From Prevotella sp. (lineage in GTDB: Bacteria > Bacteroidota > Bacteroidia > Bacteroidales > Bacteroidaceae): a stretch of DNA of 64,000 nt. The stretch lies in contig JAFUFD010000054.1 in the NCBI GenBank assembly GCA_017470055.1, positions 1 to 64,000 on the forward strand. Direction: 5' to 3'. Under the pieces are notes generated by a model. That model had not been told where the DNA came from. It ran no database searches and saw only the letters and a program-made list of their open reading frames with translations. Below, one piece after another: positions 51,885-60,363 of the stretch. Each line of letters opens with the position of its first letter. The first letter of the stretch is position 1. Position numbers and translations under genes: made by a program.

Positions 51885-53011
51885 TACTTCACAATTCCTT
51901 TCTCCAGATACTCGGCGAGGTTGGTGCGAACCTTATAGGCGGCATCCTCTGCGGCGACTTTCGCCATGTCGTGGTCGACCATAAGGTTGACGAGTTCCTC
52001 GAAACTGGTCTTGTTGGGATTCCAGCCCAACTTCGCCTTCGCCTTCGTCGGGTCGCCCCAGAGATTGACCACGTCCGTAGGGCGGTAGAAGTCGGGGCTT
52101 ACCTCAACGATTACGTCGCCAACGTTGAGGGAGGACGGATGATGGATGCTGGATGAGTCAATACTCTTGACAACGCCTTTCTCGTCTCCGCCTTCGCCAA
52201 TGAACTCCAGTTCAATACCGACACGCTTGAAGGCGTGGTAGCAGAACTCACGAACGGAGTGCTGTACGCCAGTGGCGATGACAAAATCCTCGGGTTTGTC
52301 CTGCTGTAGGATAAGCCACATACACTCCACATAGTCTTTGGCATAACCCCAGTCACGCAGGCTGCTTAGATTACCAAGATAGAGTTTGTCTTGCTTGCCT
52401 TGAGCGATACGTGCCGCGGCAAGGGTAATCTTACGAGTCACGAAGGTCTCACCACGACGCTCACTCTCATGATTGAAGAGAATGCCCGAGCAACAGTACA
52501 TATTGTAAGCCTCACGATACTCCTTGACAATCCAGAAGCCATACTGCTTTGCGACTGCATAAGGACTATAGGGATGGAAGGGCGTGTTCTCGTTCTGGGG
52601 GACCTCCTCGACCTTGCCGTACAGTTCGGAGGTGGACGCCTGATAGATACGACAGGCATCTGCCAGTCCACATTGGCGTACAGCCTCTAAGATGCGCAAT
52701 ACTCCCGTGGCGTCGACATCAGCAGTAAACTCTGGGGAATCAAAAGACACCTGCACATGGCTCTGTGCCGCCAGGTTATATATCTCGTCAGGGCGAACCT
52801 TGCCGATAATCTGCAACAATGACATCGAGTCACCCATGTGTCCGTAATGCAAATGGAAATGGGGCTTGCCCTCCAGATGGGCGATACGCTCACGATAGTC
52901 GGTAGACGAACGACGAATCATACCATGTACGTCGTAACCTTTCTCCAACAAAAACTCAGCAAGGTAGGAACCATCCTGCCCTGTCACACCAGTAATGAAT
53001 GCAGTTTTCAT
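51884..53011 (-). CDS. gmd: GDP-mannose 4,6-dehydratase
   Basis: The 375-residue SDR has [21 protein letters not shown] at the N-terminus, [18 protein letters not shown] with the catalytic Thr/Ser-Glu, and [14 protein letters not shown] (Y-x3-K). It forms GDP-4-keto-6-deoxymannose, the substrate of fcl. A strong Bacteroidales promoter lies about 230 bases upstream. The middle contains an insertion around residues 290-305 ([14 protein letters not shown]) seen in Bacteroidales Gmd proteins. Confidence 0.95.
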   Translation of the reverse strand: MKTAFITGVTGQDGSYLAEFLLEKGYDVHGMIRRSSTDYRERIAHLEGKPHFHLHYGHMGDSMSLLQIIGKVRPDEIYNLAAQSHVQVSFDSPEFTADVDATGVLRILEAVRQCGLADACRIYQASTSELYGKVEEVPQNENTPFHPYSPYAVAKQYGFWIVKEYREAYNMYCCSGILFNHESERRGETFVTRKITLAAARIAQGKQDKLYLGNLSSLRDWGYAKDYVECMWLILQQDKPEDFVIATGVQHSVREFCYHAFKRVGIELEFIGEGGDEKGVVKSIDSSSIHHPSSLNVGDVIVEVSPDFYRPTDVVNLWGDPTKAKAKLGWNPNKTSFEELVNLMVDHDMAKVAAEDAAYKVRTNLAEYLEKGIVK

Positions 53012-53244
53012 TTCTTTTTGATTTTCGTATTACGATTGTTGATGAATAAATAGAAAAATAGAGAGGAGGGAAATGACTGAAATATACCCTTTATATACAC
53101 CTTTCCCTTGCCCCGACTGCCATTGTTTTTCATGGCGGTGAGGGCGAGGATTTTTGCCTAAAAGGATATAGGTCAACCAGTTACCACCTCTACACGAGGG
53201 ACGTAGTCCCGTAGATTCAATAGGTTTAGTGCACTATAACGTTG
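53012..53244 (-). other. Leader of the gmd operon with hairpins
   Basis: The transcribed leader, about 230 bases, contains CTAC-acga-GGGAC-GTA-GTCCC-GTAG (53190-53214) and a GCCAT...ATGGC stem-loop near 53120-53140. A long leader with stems is what one expects of transcripts controlled by UpxY-type antitermination; that role is inferred. Confidence 0.45.
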
Positions 53245-53275
53245 CAAAAATACAACTTATTTTTGACATGGCAAA
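53245..53275 (-). promoter_or_regulatory. Bacteroidales promoter (TTTG-N19-TATTTTTG) for gmd-fcl
   Basis: On the minus strand, TTTG at 53275-53272 and TATTTTTG at 53252-53245 with a 19-base spacer match the -33/-7 consensus exactly. Initiation would be near 53238. On the other strand a weaker TAATTTCG (53424-53431) could serve the plus-strand gene at 53509; nothing else is seen up to 53508. Confidence 0.7.
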
Positions 53276-53508
53276 GTATTCTGTTACACTTTTTTGGAAA
53301 AGCATCCAAAAATCTTGATTTAGGTTTATTTAACCAAATAGATAGTTAAAAGATGCTAAAAGAGTGAAAATAAACATAATTGTACCAATAATAGTGTGGT
53401 GCAAGTATTTGTAAAAAAGTTTGTAATTTCGCAGCGGTTTTAAAAACAAACCATTTTTGTAAAAAAATTATTTAATACAAACCAGACAAAAACAACTGAA
53501 AGTAAACA

Positions 53509-53805
53509 ATGAATCATGTTGAAGAAAAAAAGGCTCCAGTTTTTCTGGTCAGAGACTTACTCAATGTAATCTCTACATGTCATGGTATGCAGTATTATCT
53601 GCGAGTTCATTACCTCATTCACTCCCGTAATTTCAATCCCGATTACGCCACGAAGGTCAACATCAACAACTTCACAAAGATGTTGACGGGAATCGCCTAC
53701 AAGTTCAGTAAGCAGAAATTCATGACGATCTGGATGGGAATCGGAGAACGCTTTTGGGACATGGTAAGTGACAACTCTGACATCACAGACTGTTCAGGTA
53801 TCTAA
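53509..53805 (+). CDS. Hypothetical protein (plus-strand island)
   Basis: The 98-residue protein (MNHVEEKKAPVFLVRDLLN...) has no recognised domain. It is helical and basic in the middle (KMLTGIAYKFSKQKFMTIW). With the next gene it forms the only plus-strand island inside the locus. In other Bacteroidales polysaccharide loci this place holds HU-like, VirE-like and amidase genes upstream of the upx genes, so it may be a remnant of that set. Confidence 0.5.
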   Translation: MNHVEEKKAPVFLVRDLLNVISTCHGMQYYLRVHYLIHSRNFNPDYATKVNINNFTKMLTGIAYKFSKQKFMTIWMGIGERFWDMVSDNSDITDCSGI

Positions 53806-53854
53806 CCATCGGATATGTCAACTATGTGATTGTTAGATTATCAACATTCAGAGT

Positions 53855-54382
53855 ATGAGAGAAGAATTAACATTTAGTATTTTCAAATGCTTGAGTAGCA
53901 TTGAAAGTAAACCCGTGAGAATCGATGAGATCATCAGACTCATCAAGTACGACAACTTTGTCGAGAGTAACACAAGACTCTACCGTGAGATGGCTGTGAA
54001 AGTCAGTCTGAAGACCGCCAAACAGGAGGTCAAGCAGAAGATCATGCCTGCCTTCAGTGTTGGGGTCCTGTTTAAGGGTATCGGCAAACAACTCAAGGAT
54101 GTCGACCATGCCACTGGCTTCGCCCGCTCTGAGGATATTCCTGGTGCCCATGCCAAACACTACAATGCACATAGCATCGGTGTCTGTTATGAGGGTGGTC
54201 TCGACGAGAAGGGGCATCCTGCAGATACTCGAACGAAGGCACAGAAGTTCACGCTCCTTGCCCTCTTGACGAGTCTGAAAGCAGATTATCCTGAGGCTAA
54301 GATTCTTGGGCATCGGGACCTGCCGTGGGTGAAGAAAGAGTGTCCTTGTTTTAATGCTCAAGTAGAGTATAAGGATCTCTAA
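53855..54382 (+). pseudogene. Chimeric relic: VirE N-terminal piece fused to N-acetylmuramoyl-L-alanine amidase end
   Basis: Residues 1-90 resemble the start of VirE-N/primase-associated proteins (KQEVKQKIMPAFSVGVLFKG, then HATGFA). From about 91 the protein is the C-terminal half of a T7-lysozyme-type amidase: GAHAKHYNAHSIGVCYEGG, ADTRTKAQKF, GHRDLPW and CPCF. The amidase N-terminal zinc His is missing, so activity is unlikely. An in-frame deletion that joined two neighbouring genes explains it; these genes are usual neighbours near Bacteroidales upx loci. Confidence 0.65.
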
Positions 54383-54390
54383 ATCAAGTC

Positions 54391-54435
54391 ATCTCCCCCT
54401 GATAATCTCATGGTTATCAGAGGGAGATTTCTTTT
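54391..54435 (+). terminator. Rho-independent terminator
   Basis: The stem ATCTCCCCCTGATAA / TTATCAGAGGGAGAT (one mismatch) with an 8-base loop is followed by TTCTTTT. It begins 9 bases after the chimeric amidase stop. Confidence 0.75.
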
Positions 54436-54706
54436 GGGGAACATCCCCAAGCCTCTTCCTTTCCCATCCATTCATTTCCATTCCTTTCATTTTCATATTT
54501 TCATTTCTTTCTCTGGAGAAAGAAACGAAACAAAGAAAGAGTGCGAAAACGGTCCTGGGCTCGGGGTCGTCAGTCCGATTTTCGGAGACAGACTATAAAC
54601 ACCCCTCGTGCGGGATGTTTTCGAGGGAGGCTACGCCGATCGAGGAAAGTTACAGCACCGCTGCAAAGAAACTTTTGGCTCTTTTTTAGAAAGAACAAAA
54701 GAATCA
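54436..54706. other. Non-coding spacer between converging genes
   Basis: The stretch separates the plus-strand relic from the ugd stop. It contains a C/T-rich segment (TTCATTTCCATTCC-like repeats, about 54465-54515) and G/C-rich segments with no convincing reading frame. Confidence 0.4.
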
Positions 54707-56059
54707 CTACTTCTCTCCGATACGGGTATAGACGAAACCTAAGGATTCGAGTTCCTGACGGTCGAAGATATTACGACCATCTACGATGACGTTGCCATTC
54801 ATGACTTTCTGGATGACATTCCAGGAAGGCAAGCGGAACTGGCGCCACTCCGTCATCAGGGCAAAGACATCAGCACCATCGGCACAATCGTACATATTCT
54901 TACAATAGGTAACCATGTCCCCTATCCTGCGCTTACACTCCTCCATGGCAATGGGGTCGAAGACACGGACGGTGGCACCATCCTTCAGCAGTTTGTCGAT
55001 GACGACGAGGGCGGGAGCCTCACGCATGTCATCGGTCTCGGGCTTGAAGGCAAGACCGAGGATGGCGATGGTCTTACCTTTTACGGGGCTTGTGGGATTT
55101 GTGGCTGTGGCACAGCCACATGCGGAACTGAGCGCCTTGATGATTTTATCATAGACGATGGACTTCTGCCGTTCGTTGACACGCTCTACCGCCTCGATGA
55201 CCTCCATGTGGTAGTCGTTCTCCAAGCCTGTATGTACCAATGCCTTCACATCCTTGGGGAAGCAGGAGCCTCCATAGCCACAACCGGCATAGAGGAACTT
55301 CGTGCCAATACGGCTGTCGGTACCGATGCCCTTACGGACACTGTCGACATTCGCTCCTACCCGCTCACAGAGGTTGGCGATATCGTTCATAAACGAGATA
55401 CGGGTGGCAAGCATGGCATTGGCGGCATATTTCGTCATCTCGGCAGAAGGGATATCCATGAAGATGACACGGAAGTTATTGATCAAAAAAGGCTTGTACA
55501 GGCGGGTCATCACCTCCTTCGCCTTCTCAGACTCCGTACCTACCACCACACGGTCGGGACTCATGAAGTCCTTGATGGCGGCACCCTCTTTCAGGAACTC
55601 CGGGTTAGAGGCGACATCGAAGGGTACATCCACCCCACGCTTATCGAGTTCCGCCTGAATGGTAGCCTTCACCTTCTTTGCCGTACCCACAGGAACGGTA
55701 GACTTGGTGACGAGGATGGTGTATTTGTTGATATGTTGTCCAAACTGTTTGGCAACGGCAAGGACGTACTTCAGGTCGGCAGAGCCGTCCTCATCGGGAG
55801 GTGTTCCCACAGCGGAGAACACTACCTCCACATCATCCAAGACCTCTGTGAGGTCGGTGGTGAAGTTCAAGCGACCGAACTCCACGTTCCGCTTGACCAG
55901 TTCCTCCAGTCCTGGCTCATAGATCGGCATGATGCCGTCCTTCAGTTTCTGAATCTTCTGTGTGTCGACATCGACACAAGTCACATGGACACCCATTTCC
56001 GCGAAACAGGTACCACTTACTAAACCGACATAACCGGTTCCTACAATTGCAATATTCAT
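54707..56059 (-). CDS. ugd: UDP-glucose 6-dehydrogenase
   Basis: The 450-residue protein has the NAD-binding IVGTGYVGLVSGTCFAEMG at the N-terminus, SNPEFLKEGAAIKDF, and the catalytic cysteine loop GYGGSCFPKDVKAL. A small insertion (SACGCATATNPTSP) lies near residue 310. It oxidises UDP-glucose to UDP-glucuronate for the capsule. It lies downstream of the chain-length gene, separated by a hairpin. Confidence 0.95.
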   Translation of the reverse strand: MNIAIVGTGYVGLVSGTCFAEMGVHVTCVDVDTQKIQKLKDGIMPIYEPGLEELVKRNVEFGRLNFTTDLTEVLDDVEVVFSAVGTPPDEDGSADLKYVLAVAKQFGQHINKYTILVTKSTVPVGTAKKVKATIQAELDKRGVDVPFDVASNPEFLKEGAAIKDFMSPDRVVVGTESEKAKEVMTRLYKPFLINNFRVIFMDIPSAEMTKYAANAMLATRISFMNDIANLCERVGANVDSVRKGIGTDSRIGTKFLYAGCGYGGSCFPKDVKALVHTGLENDYHMEVIEAVERVNERQKSIVYDKIIKALSSACGCATATNPTSPVKGKTIAILGLAFKPETDDMREAPALVVIDKLLKDGATVRVFDPIAMEECKRRIGDMVTYCKNMYDCADGADVFALMTEWRQFRLPSWNVIQKVMNGNVIVDGRNIFDRQELESLGFVYTRIGEK

Positions 56060-56083
56060 AATGAGTAATTTATTAAATAAAAT

Positions 56084-56101
56084 CTCCCCCTTTAGGGGGA
56101 G
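56084..56101 (-). terminator. Hairpin between chain-length gene and ugd
   Basis: CTCCCCC-TAAA-GGGGGAG followed on the minus strand by ATTTTATTT. It may act as a partial terminator that UpxY-modified polymerase reads through. Confidence 0.55.
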
Positions 56102-56119
56102 TTAGAGGGAATCGAATCC

Positions 56120-57199
56120 TTAAAGTCCAAGCAGCGGTTTCAACTGATTCTCTTTATGGAGAATGTAGACCGTCGTGCCGAGGAAGGCAAGGAATAGGAA
56201 TATCAACACCATCTTCGAACGGGCTGGACCTGCCTTCTTTACTGGTACCGTGGCACTCTGGAGGGTAGTGAAGGCGGGCGTCTCCTCCTGCACTTTCGCC
56301 TCCGCCAACTGGAGTTGCTGGGCGATGCTGTTGTAGTTGTTGAACTGCAACTGCATCTCGTTCTCCAAATCCGTCAACTTGGTGCGGACACTCTCCAAGA
56401 TGATATCCTGGTTGGCATCACTGAAACTGGCATACAGTTGACGAGCCTTGTCGTAACGAGCCTTTGCCTCCTTGAAGAGTTTACGGTTATACTCCAGATC
56501 GATCTTCGCCTTCTTCGTACGATAGTCGGTGATGAAGTTCTGCAGACGCTGCTGAACAGAGTCAGCCATCGTTGCGGCGATCAAGGGATCCTGATCGGTG
56601 ACATTGATGGTGATGACCATCGTCTTCTTATCGACATCACAGACAACCTTTTTGTCAATCGCCTGTACTATCTTGGTCTGCTCCTTCGTCAGCATAAAGG
56701 GATCCACCTTGTGCTGGTCGATGGTGTCTTTCTTCCCAAACATACTGCCCAGCAGTTTGAAAGGTGCGGAGATAGCCGCTCCCCACCATGACTTTTTCTG
56801 CTCCTTCGCCATATAGTCGTAATACGACATCATGCGGGTAGAGTCTTTCTTATGGACGGGGATATTGAAAAGACTTGCTTTGAAGTCAGTCGAGTTCATC
56901 AAGTCAGGATAAAGCGTTGGGAACAACGCCTCACTACCTGTCGCACCAGTACCCAAGTTCATACCGAACTGACTTGCCAAGGCACTCAGAGAACTGGTGC
57001 TGCGCTTCGTACTCAACTCAGGGCTTAGTTTCACCTCGCAGTTGTAGTAGTTGGGCAGTCCCAGCACATAGACACACGCCAAGACAAAGACGATGGGCAA
57101 TACCTTATAATATAAACGCTTGCGCTTCTTGATAGCAGCGAATATCTGACCGAAGTCGATGCTGCTCTCTTCCTGCTCAATATATTGCTGTTCTTCCAT
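56120..57199 (-). CDS. Wzz-like polysaccharide chain-length determinant
   Basis: The 359-residue protein has two transmembrane helices, near residues 33-50 (KVLPIVFVLACVYVLGLP) and 330-348 (VLIFLFLAFLGTTVYIL), bracketing a periplasmic helical domain with a coiled coil (about 225-310). A P-rich segment comes before the second helix. This is the Wzz/PCP architecture, without a fused tyrosine kinase. It sets polymer length with the Wzy-like polymerase and Wza-like channel. Confidence 0.85.
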   Translation of the reverse strand: MEEQQYIEQEESSIDFGQIFAAIKKRKRLYYKVLPIVFVLACVYVLGLPNYYNCEVKLSPELSTKRSTSSLSALASQFGMNLGTGATGSEALFPTLYPDLMNSTDFKASLFNIPVHKKDSTRMMSYYDYMAKEQKKSWWGAAISAPFKLLGSMFGKKDTIDQHKVDPFMLTKEQTKIVQAIDKKVVCDVDKKTMVITINVTDQDPLIAATMADSVQQRLQNFITDYRTKKAKIDLEYNRKLFKEAKARYDKARQLYASFSDANQDIILESVRTKLTDLENEMQLQFNNYNSIAQQLQLAEAKVQEETPAFTTLQSATVPVKKAGPARSKMVLIFLFLAFLGTTVYILHKENQLKPLLGL

Positions 57200-57223
57200 A
57201 TTTATAACATTTAGCGGTTAGCG

Positions 57224-59677
57224 TTAGAATTGTTTAATCAAGATGGTAACCATTGCCGCCATGCTGAAGACCGACTGGGCAATGGAGATCCACTGCTGTG
57301 CCTCAGCAGGATCCTTCTTCGGCTTGGTAGGCACGACAATCTCACAACCGGGTTCTATCTTCGCACCATGCCCCACCTGTGCCATGGTACCATTCTGATA
57401 GATGACCCATGTCTTGGACTTCTTCGCACGGTTGCCAAAGCCACCAGACTGATTGATGTAGTATTTATAACTCTTGCCTGGAGAGTAAACAACCGTATTA
57501 GGATACATCACATTACCAGAAACCTTCACCGTTCCATTATACTCTGGCACGATGATACGGTCGCCCTCACGAAGGACGATATCATACTCACTACCAGGAT
57601 TTGCCAATGCCTTGTCGAGATAAATACCTACCGTATAAGTATTGCCGAGATCCAACTGATTGATAGCAACAGAGTCACTACCCGACATCTGGGAGTCCAA
57701 CTGCTTGAGCAGGAAATTTCGACGGGCACGCTCGTCGTCATTCAACTGACGCTCGATACGAGCACCCTTGACATAAGCCTCGTCGGTCACACCACCTGCT
57801 GCCTTGATGGCATCGGTGAGTCGCTGACTCTTACTGGTCAGGGTCTGAGCACCTTCGAAGACGACCTCACCACTCACGGAGATATTGCGCTGGGTAAGGA
57901 AGCCTGGACTGCGGCGAACATACACCTCATCGTAGGGCTCCAAGGTGAAGCCTGGTTGTCCGTCGACCACGAAATTATCCTTCAACGAGAAAGAGAAAGT
58001 CTTGGCGATGACCTTGGAACTGGTGGTCGCCTTCGGGTCTACGATACGACGAGAGACATCGACCTTCGCCGTACTGGCGGCATCAGTCAGTCCTCCTGCC
58101 TGCACAATCAAATCCTCAATGGTGGTATTGTCTGCATACTGGTAGACACCTGGTGACATCACCTCACCATGGATAGTCAACGTGCGTTCTGATCGCAACT
58201 CCGTCTGGGTAGGGATGAAGAGCACATCCTCGTTTCTCAACGGGATATCGGGAGTCGTTCCAGCCAAGATACCCTTGATATCCACAGGGATAACTTCCAA
58301 GGTACGGTCTTCCTTCAAGCGATGAAGGACACCACGGTTGGTGAAGGCATCCTCAGTGATTCCCTCGGCAGACTGGATCAGGCTGCGTACAGAGTTGACG
58401 TTATCACCCAACTGATATTGTCCAGGACGGAAGACGGCTCCCTTGACCTCTACCATGTTCTCGTAACGGTTGAGCATGCCATCCACTACGATAGCATCAC
58501 CGTCATCAACCTGAAAAGAGTTCATGTCAAACTCATCGACATTATAGACGGAGTAACGCTCACCTACCTGACGGGTCAGACGGACAGACTTCTTATAGGC
58601 ATCGCCCGTAAAGCCTCCCGCATATTTCACCAGAGTGGCAACACTCTCGTTCTTACGCATCTCGTAGAACATCGGGCGTTTGACATTACCCGTGATACCT
58701 ACCAGACAGTCGTATGGACCTACCTGGATGACATCGTTCTCCTGCAAGCGGATATTACCCGCCAGACGACCATTGAGGATATACTCGTAGATATCGACGA
58801 CGGTCACCAGATGACCATTGCGGAACACCTTGATATTACGCAAAGTACCAAGGTCGTTAATACCACCTGCCATATACAGGGCATGGAACACCGTGGCAAA
58901 AGCACTCAGATGGTAGGTTCCAGGCGTACGAACCTCACCCATCACATTGACGAGGATGGTACGGGTCTGTCCCACTGACACCTTCACATTACTGCTGCTA
59001 TAGCGAGAGCCTAGCGTAGAACGGATCTTCGCATTGGCTGCCGCTACCGTCAGTCCACTGACTTGGATAGGACCATAGCCTGGAACGGTAATCTCACCTT
59101 CGGGGGATACGGTCAACTGGAGGGTCTTCTGGGAACCACCGTAGATATCCACCACCACCTGATCGCCAGGACCTAAGACATAGTTCTGGGGCGTGGCGAT
59201 ATTCATGTTCGGCTCGAAACTCAAAGCACGCTGGTTGAAGATGTCACGACCGAAGACTTTCTTACCGATACCCTCGTTATAATCACTCGTCGCCTTGATA
59301 TCCGACTCGACATTCTCCACATCCTCCGTAGCATTGACAGTGACCTCGCCTGTAGTATTCACCTTGGCGGTATTCACTTCCTGACCTGTCGTACCATCGT
59401 TGTTGTTACGCATACGGTCTGTCGCATAGTTGACAGCACCATCGGCAGCACCACTCAGACCATTCTCGGTAATCTGCTTGCTGTACTGATTACGGATACG
59501 ACGAATCTGGTCGATCTTCACACCACGCTGTATCAACTTCGTCACAATCTGTGACTGCTTGGTACCAGCCTGTGTCTCACGTCGGATGAAATCCATCACC
59601 TGATTGTCGGTCATGCCCTGTGCCATCATGGCAAGGGTCATCATCGACAACATCACGGAAAAAAGAATTTTCTTCAT
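57224..59677 (-). CDS. Wza-like polysaccharide export protein with SLBB domains
   Basis: The 817-residue protein has a signal peptide (MKKILFSVMLSMMTLAMMAQG), then a poly_export domain with NYVLGPGDQVVVDIYGG near residue 165 and several SLBB beta-grasp repeats (VSGEVVFEGAQTL, VNVMGEVRTPGTYHL and others). A short C-terminal hydrophobic helix (WISIAQSVFSMAAMVTILI) is present. It should form the outer-membrane/periplasmic channel of the capsule exporter. It is longer than E. coli Wza because of extra SLBB units, as is normal in Bacteroidales. Confidence 0.9.
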   Translation of the reverse strand: MKKILFSVMLSMMTLAMMAQGMTDNQVMDFIRRETQAGTKQSQIVTKLIQRGVKIDQIRRIRNQYSKQITENGLSGAADGAVNYATDRMRNNNDGTTGQEVNTAKVNTTGEVTVNATEDVENVESDIKATSDYNEGIGKKVFGRDIFNQRALSFEPNMNIATPQNYVLGPGDQVVVDIYGGSQKTLQLTVSPEGEITVPGYGPIQVSGLTVAAANAKIRSTLGSRYSSSNVKVSVGQTRTILVNVMGEVRTPGTYHLSAFATVFHALYMAGGINDLGTLRNIKVFRNGHLVTVVDIYEYILNGRLAGNIRLQENDVIQVGPYDCLVGITGNVKRPMFYEMRKNESVATLVKYAGGFTGDAYKKSVRLTRQVGERYSVYNVDEFDMNSFQVDDGDAIVVDGMLNRYENMVEVKGAVFRPGQYQLGDNVNSVRSLIQSAEGITEDAFTNRGVLHRLKEDRTLEVIPVDIKGILAGTTPDIPLRNEDVLFIPTQTELRSERTLTIHGEVMSPGVYQYADNTTIEDLIVQAGGLTDAASTAKVDVSRRIVDPKATTSSKVIAKTFSFSLKDNFVVDGQPGFTLEPYDEVYVRRSPGFLTQRNISVSGEVVFEGAQTLTSKSQRLTDAIKAAGGVTDEAYVKGARIERQLNDDERARRNFLLKQLDSQMSGSDSVAINQLDLGNTYTVGIYLDKALANPGSEYDIVLREGDRIIVPEYNGTVKVSGNVMYPNTVVYSPGKSYKYYINQSGGFGNRAKKSKTWVIYQNGTMAQVGHGAKIEPGCEIVVPTKPKKDPAEAQQWISIAQSVFSMAAMVTILIKQF

Positions 59678-59719
59678 ATCTTATTATTATTCGTTTATCG
59701 ACTATCGTTTAGCGGGAAT

Positions 59720-60247
59720 TCATACCGGTTTGCAATACCAACGGGAGATGCGGAGCATGACACTGACACCACCTACCGTCTTGATAAACCAGTATTTCTT
59801 GCCACTCTTATAGAGTTTACCATGAATCCCCGCAAACTGACCGTGGATGACCTCCACCTCCCTACCGGGTTTCGTCTCTGCCTCCTCAGCGTCCAGGAAC
59901 TCCAAAGGAGTCTTCACATAGTCGGGGTCACAGAGCAAGCGGAAATCAGTCATCTCCTTATTGGATATCTCACTGACTTTATCGTCACCCTTGTTCTTCA
60001 TCAGTTGGAGGGGGACACGACATTCTGTCAGGATATTCCGTATGTCACTTCCCTCATCGGGTTTCTGCAGGAACACATAGTTGTGAACCACTGGGACGAG
60101 GACTCGACGGGGTTTCAGTTCATTGCTCACGACTTTCTCCTTGTAGGTCATGGGAATGAAGTATGTGAGCCCTTTTTCCTTCAAAAATGCTCCTACTTCC
60201 ATTTCCCTACGATTAAAGGTTCGTATCACGAGCCAACTGTTTTCCAT
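59720..60247 (-). CDS. upxY: UpxY-family NusG-like transcription antiterminator
   Basis: The protein is 175 residues from ATG 60247 (MENSWLVIRTFNRREMEVG). The upstream ATG at 60274 lies inside the promoter and is rejected. The N-terminal NGN fold (FIPMTYKEK...VPVVHNYVFLQ) and C-terminal KOW (PGREVEVIHGQFAGIHGKLYK) fit UpxY/NusG paralogues, which load on their own locus and let polymerase read through the long operon. Position as first gene of the locus fits. No UpxZ inhibitor gene follows. Confidence 0.9.
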   Translation of the reverse strand: MENSWLVIRTFNRREMEVGAFLKEKGLTYFIPMTYKEKVVSNELKPRRVLVPVVHNYVFLQKPDEGSDIRNILTECRVPLQLMKNKGDDKVSEISNKEMTDFRLLCDPDYVKTPLEFLDAEEAETKPGREVEVIHGQFAGIHGKLYKSGKKYWFIKTVGGVSVMLRISRWYCKPV

Positions 60248-60271
60248 CCGAGGTATCGTCTTTATCGGGTG

Positions 60272-60279
60272 CAAAGATA
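60272..60279 (-). promoter_or_regulatory. -7 element TATCTTTG upstream of upxY
   Basis: The minus strand reads TATTATCTTTGC, a full TAnnTTTG match, about 25 bases before the upxY ATG. No clear TTTG is found at -33; the position is taken by the heptamer repeat. Confidence 0.6.
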
Positions 60280-60285
60280 ATAAAA

Positions 60286-60313
60286 AATTAGTAATTAGTA
60301 ATTAGAAATTAGA
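60286..60313. repeat. Four tandem 7-bp repeats (AATTAGW) upstream of the promoter
   Basis: Four units, AATTAGT, AATTAGT, AATTAGA, AATTAGA, lie directly upstream of the -7 element, covering the -33 region. Confidence 0.7.
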
Positions 60314-60363
60314 AATTTTCATTTCAAACCCACATTTTTATGAACGCAAATAATCTGTGTGGA

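Noticed and set aside
55208..56023. 271-codon open frame on the plus strand
   Set aside because: Antisense to ugd; low-similarity, biased composition expected from the complementary strand of a real gene.
57230..58156. 308-codon open frame on the plus strand
   Set aside because: It lies fully antisense to the Wza-like export gene, whose domains and signal peptide are clear; no recognisable protein features.
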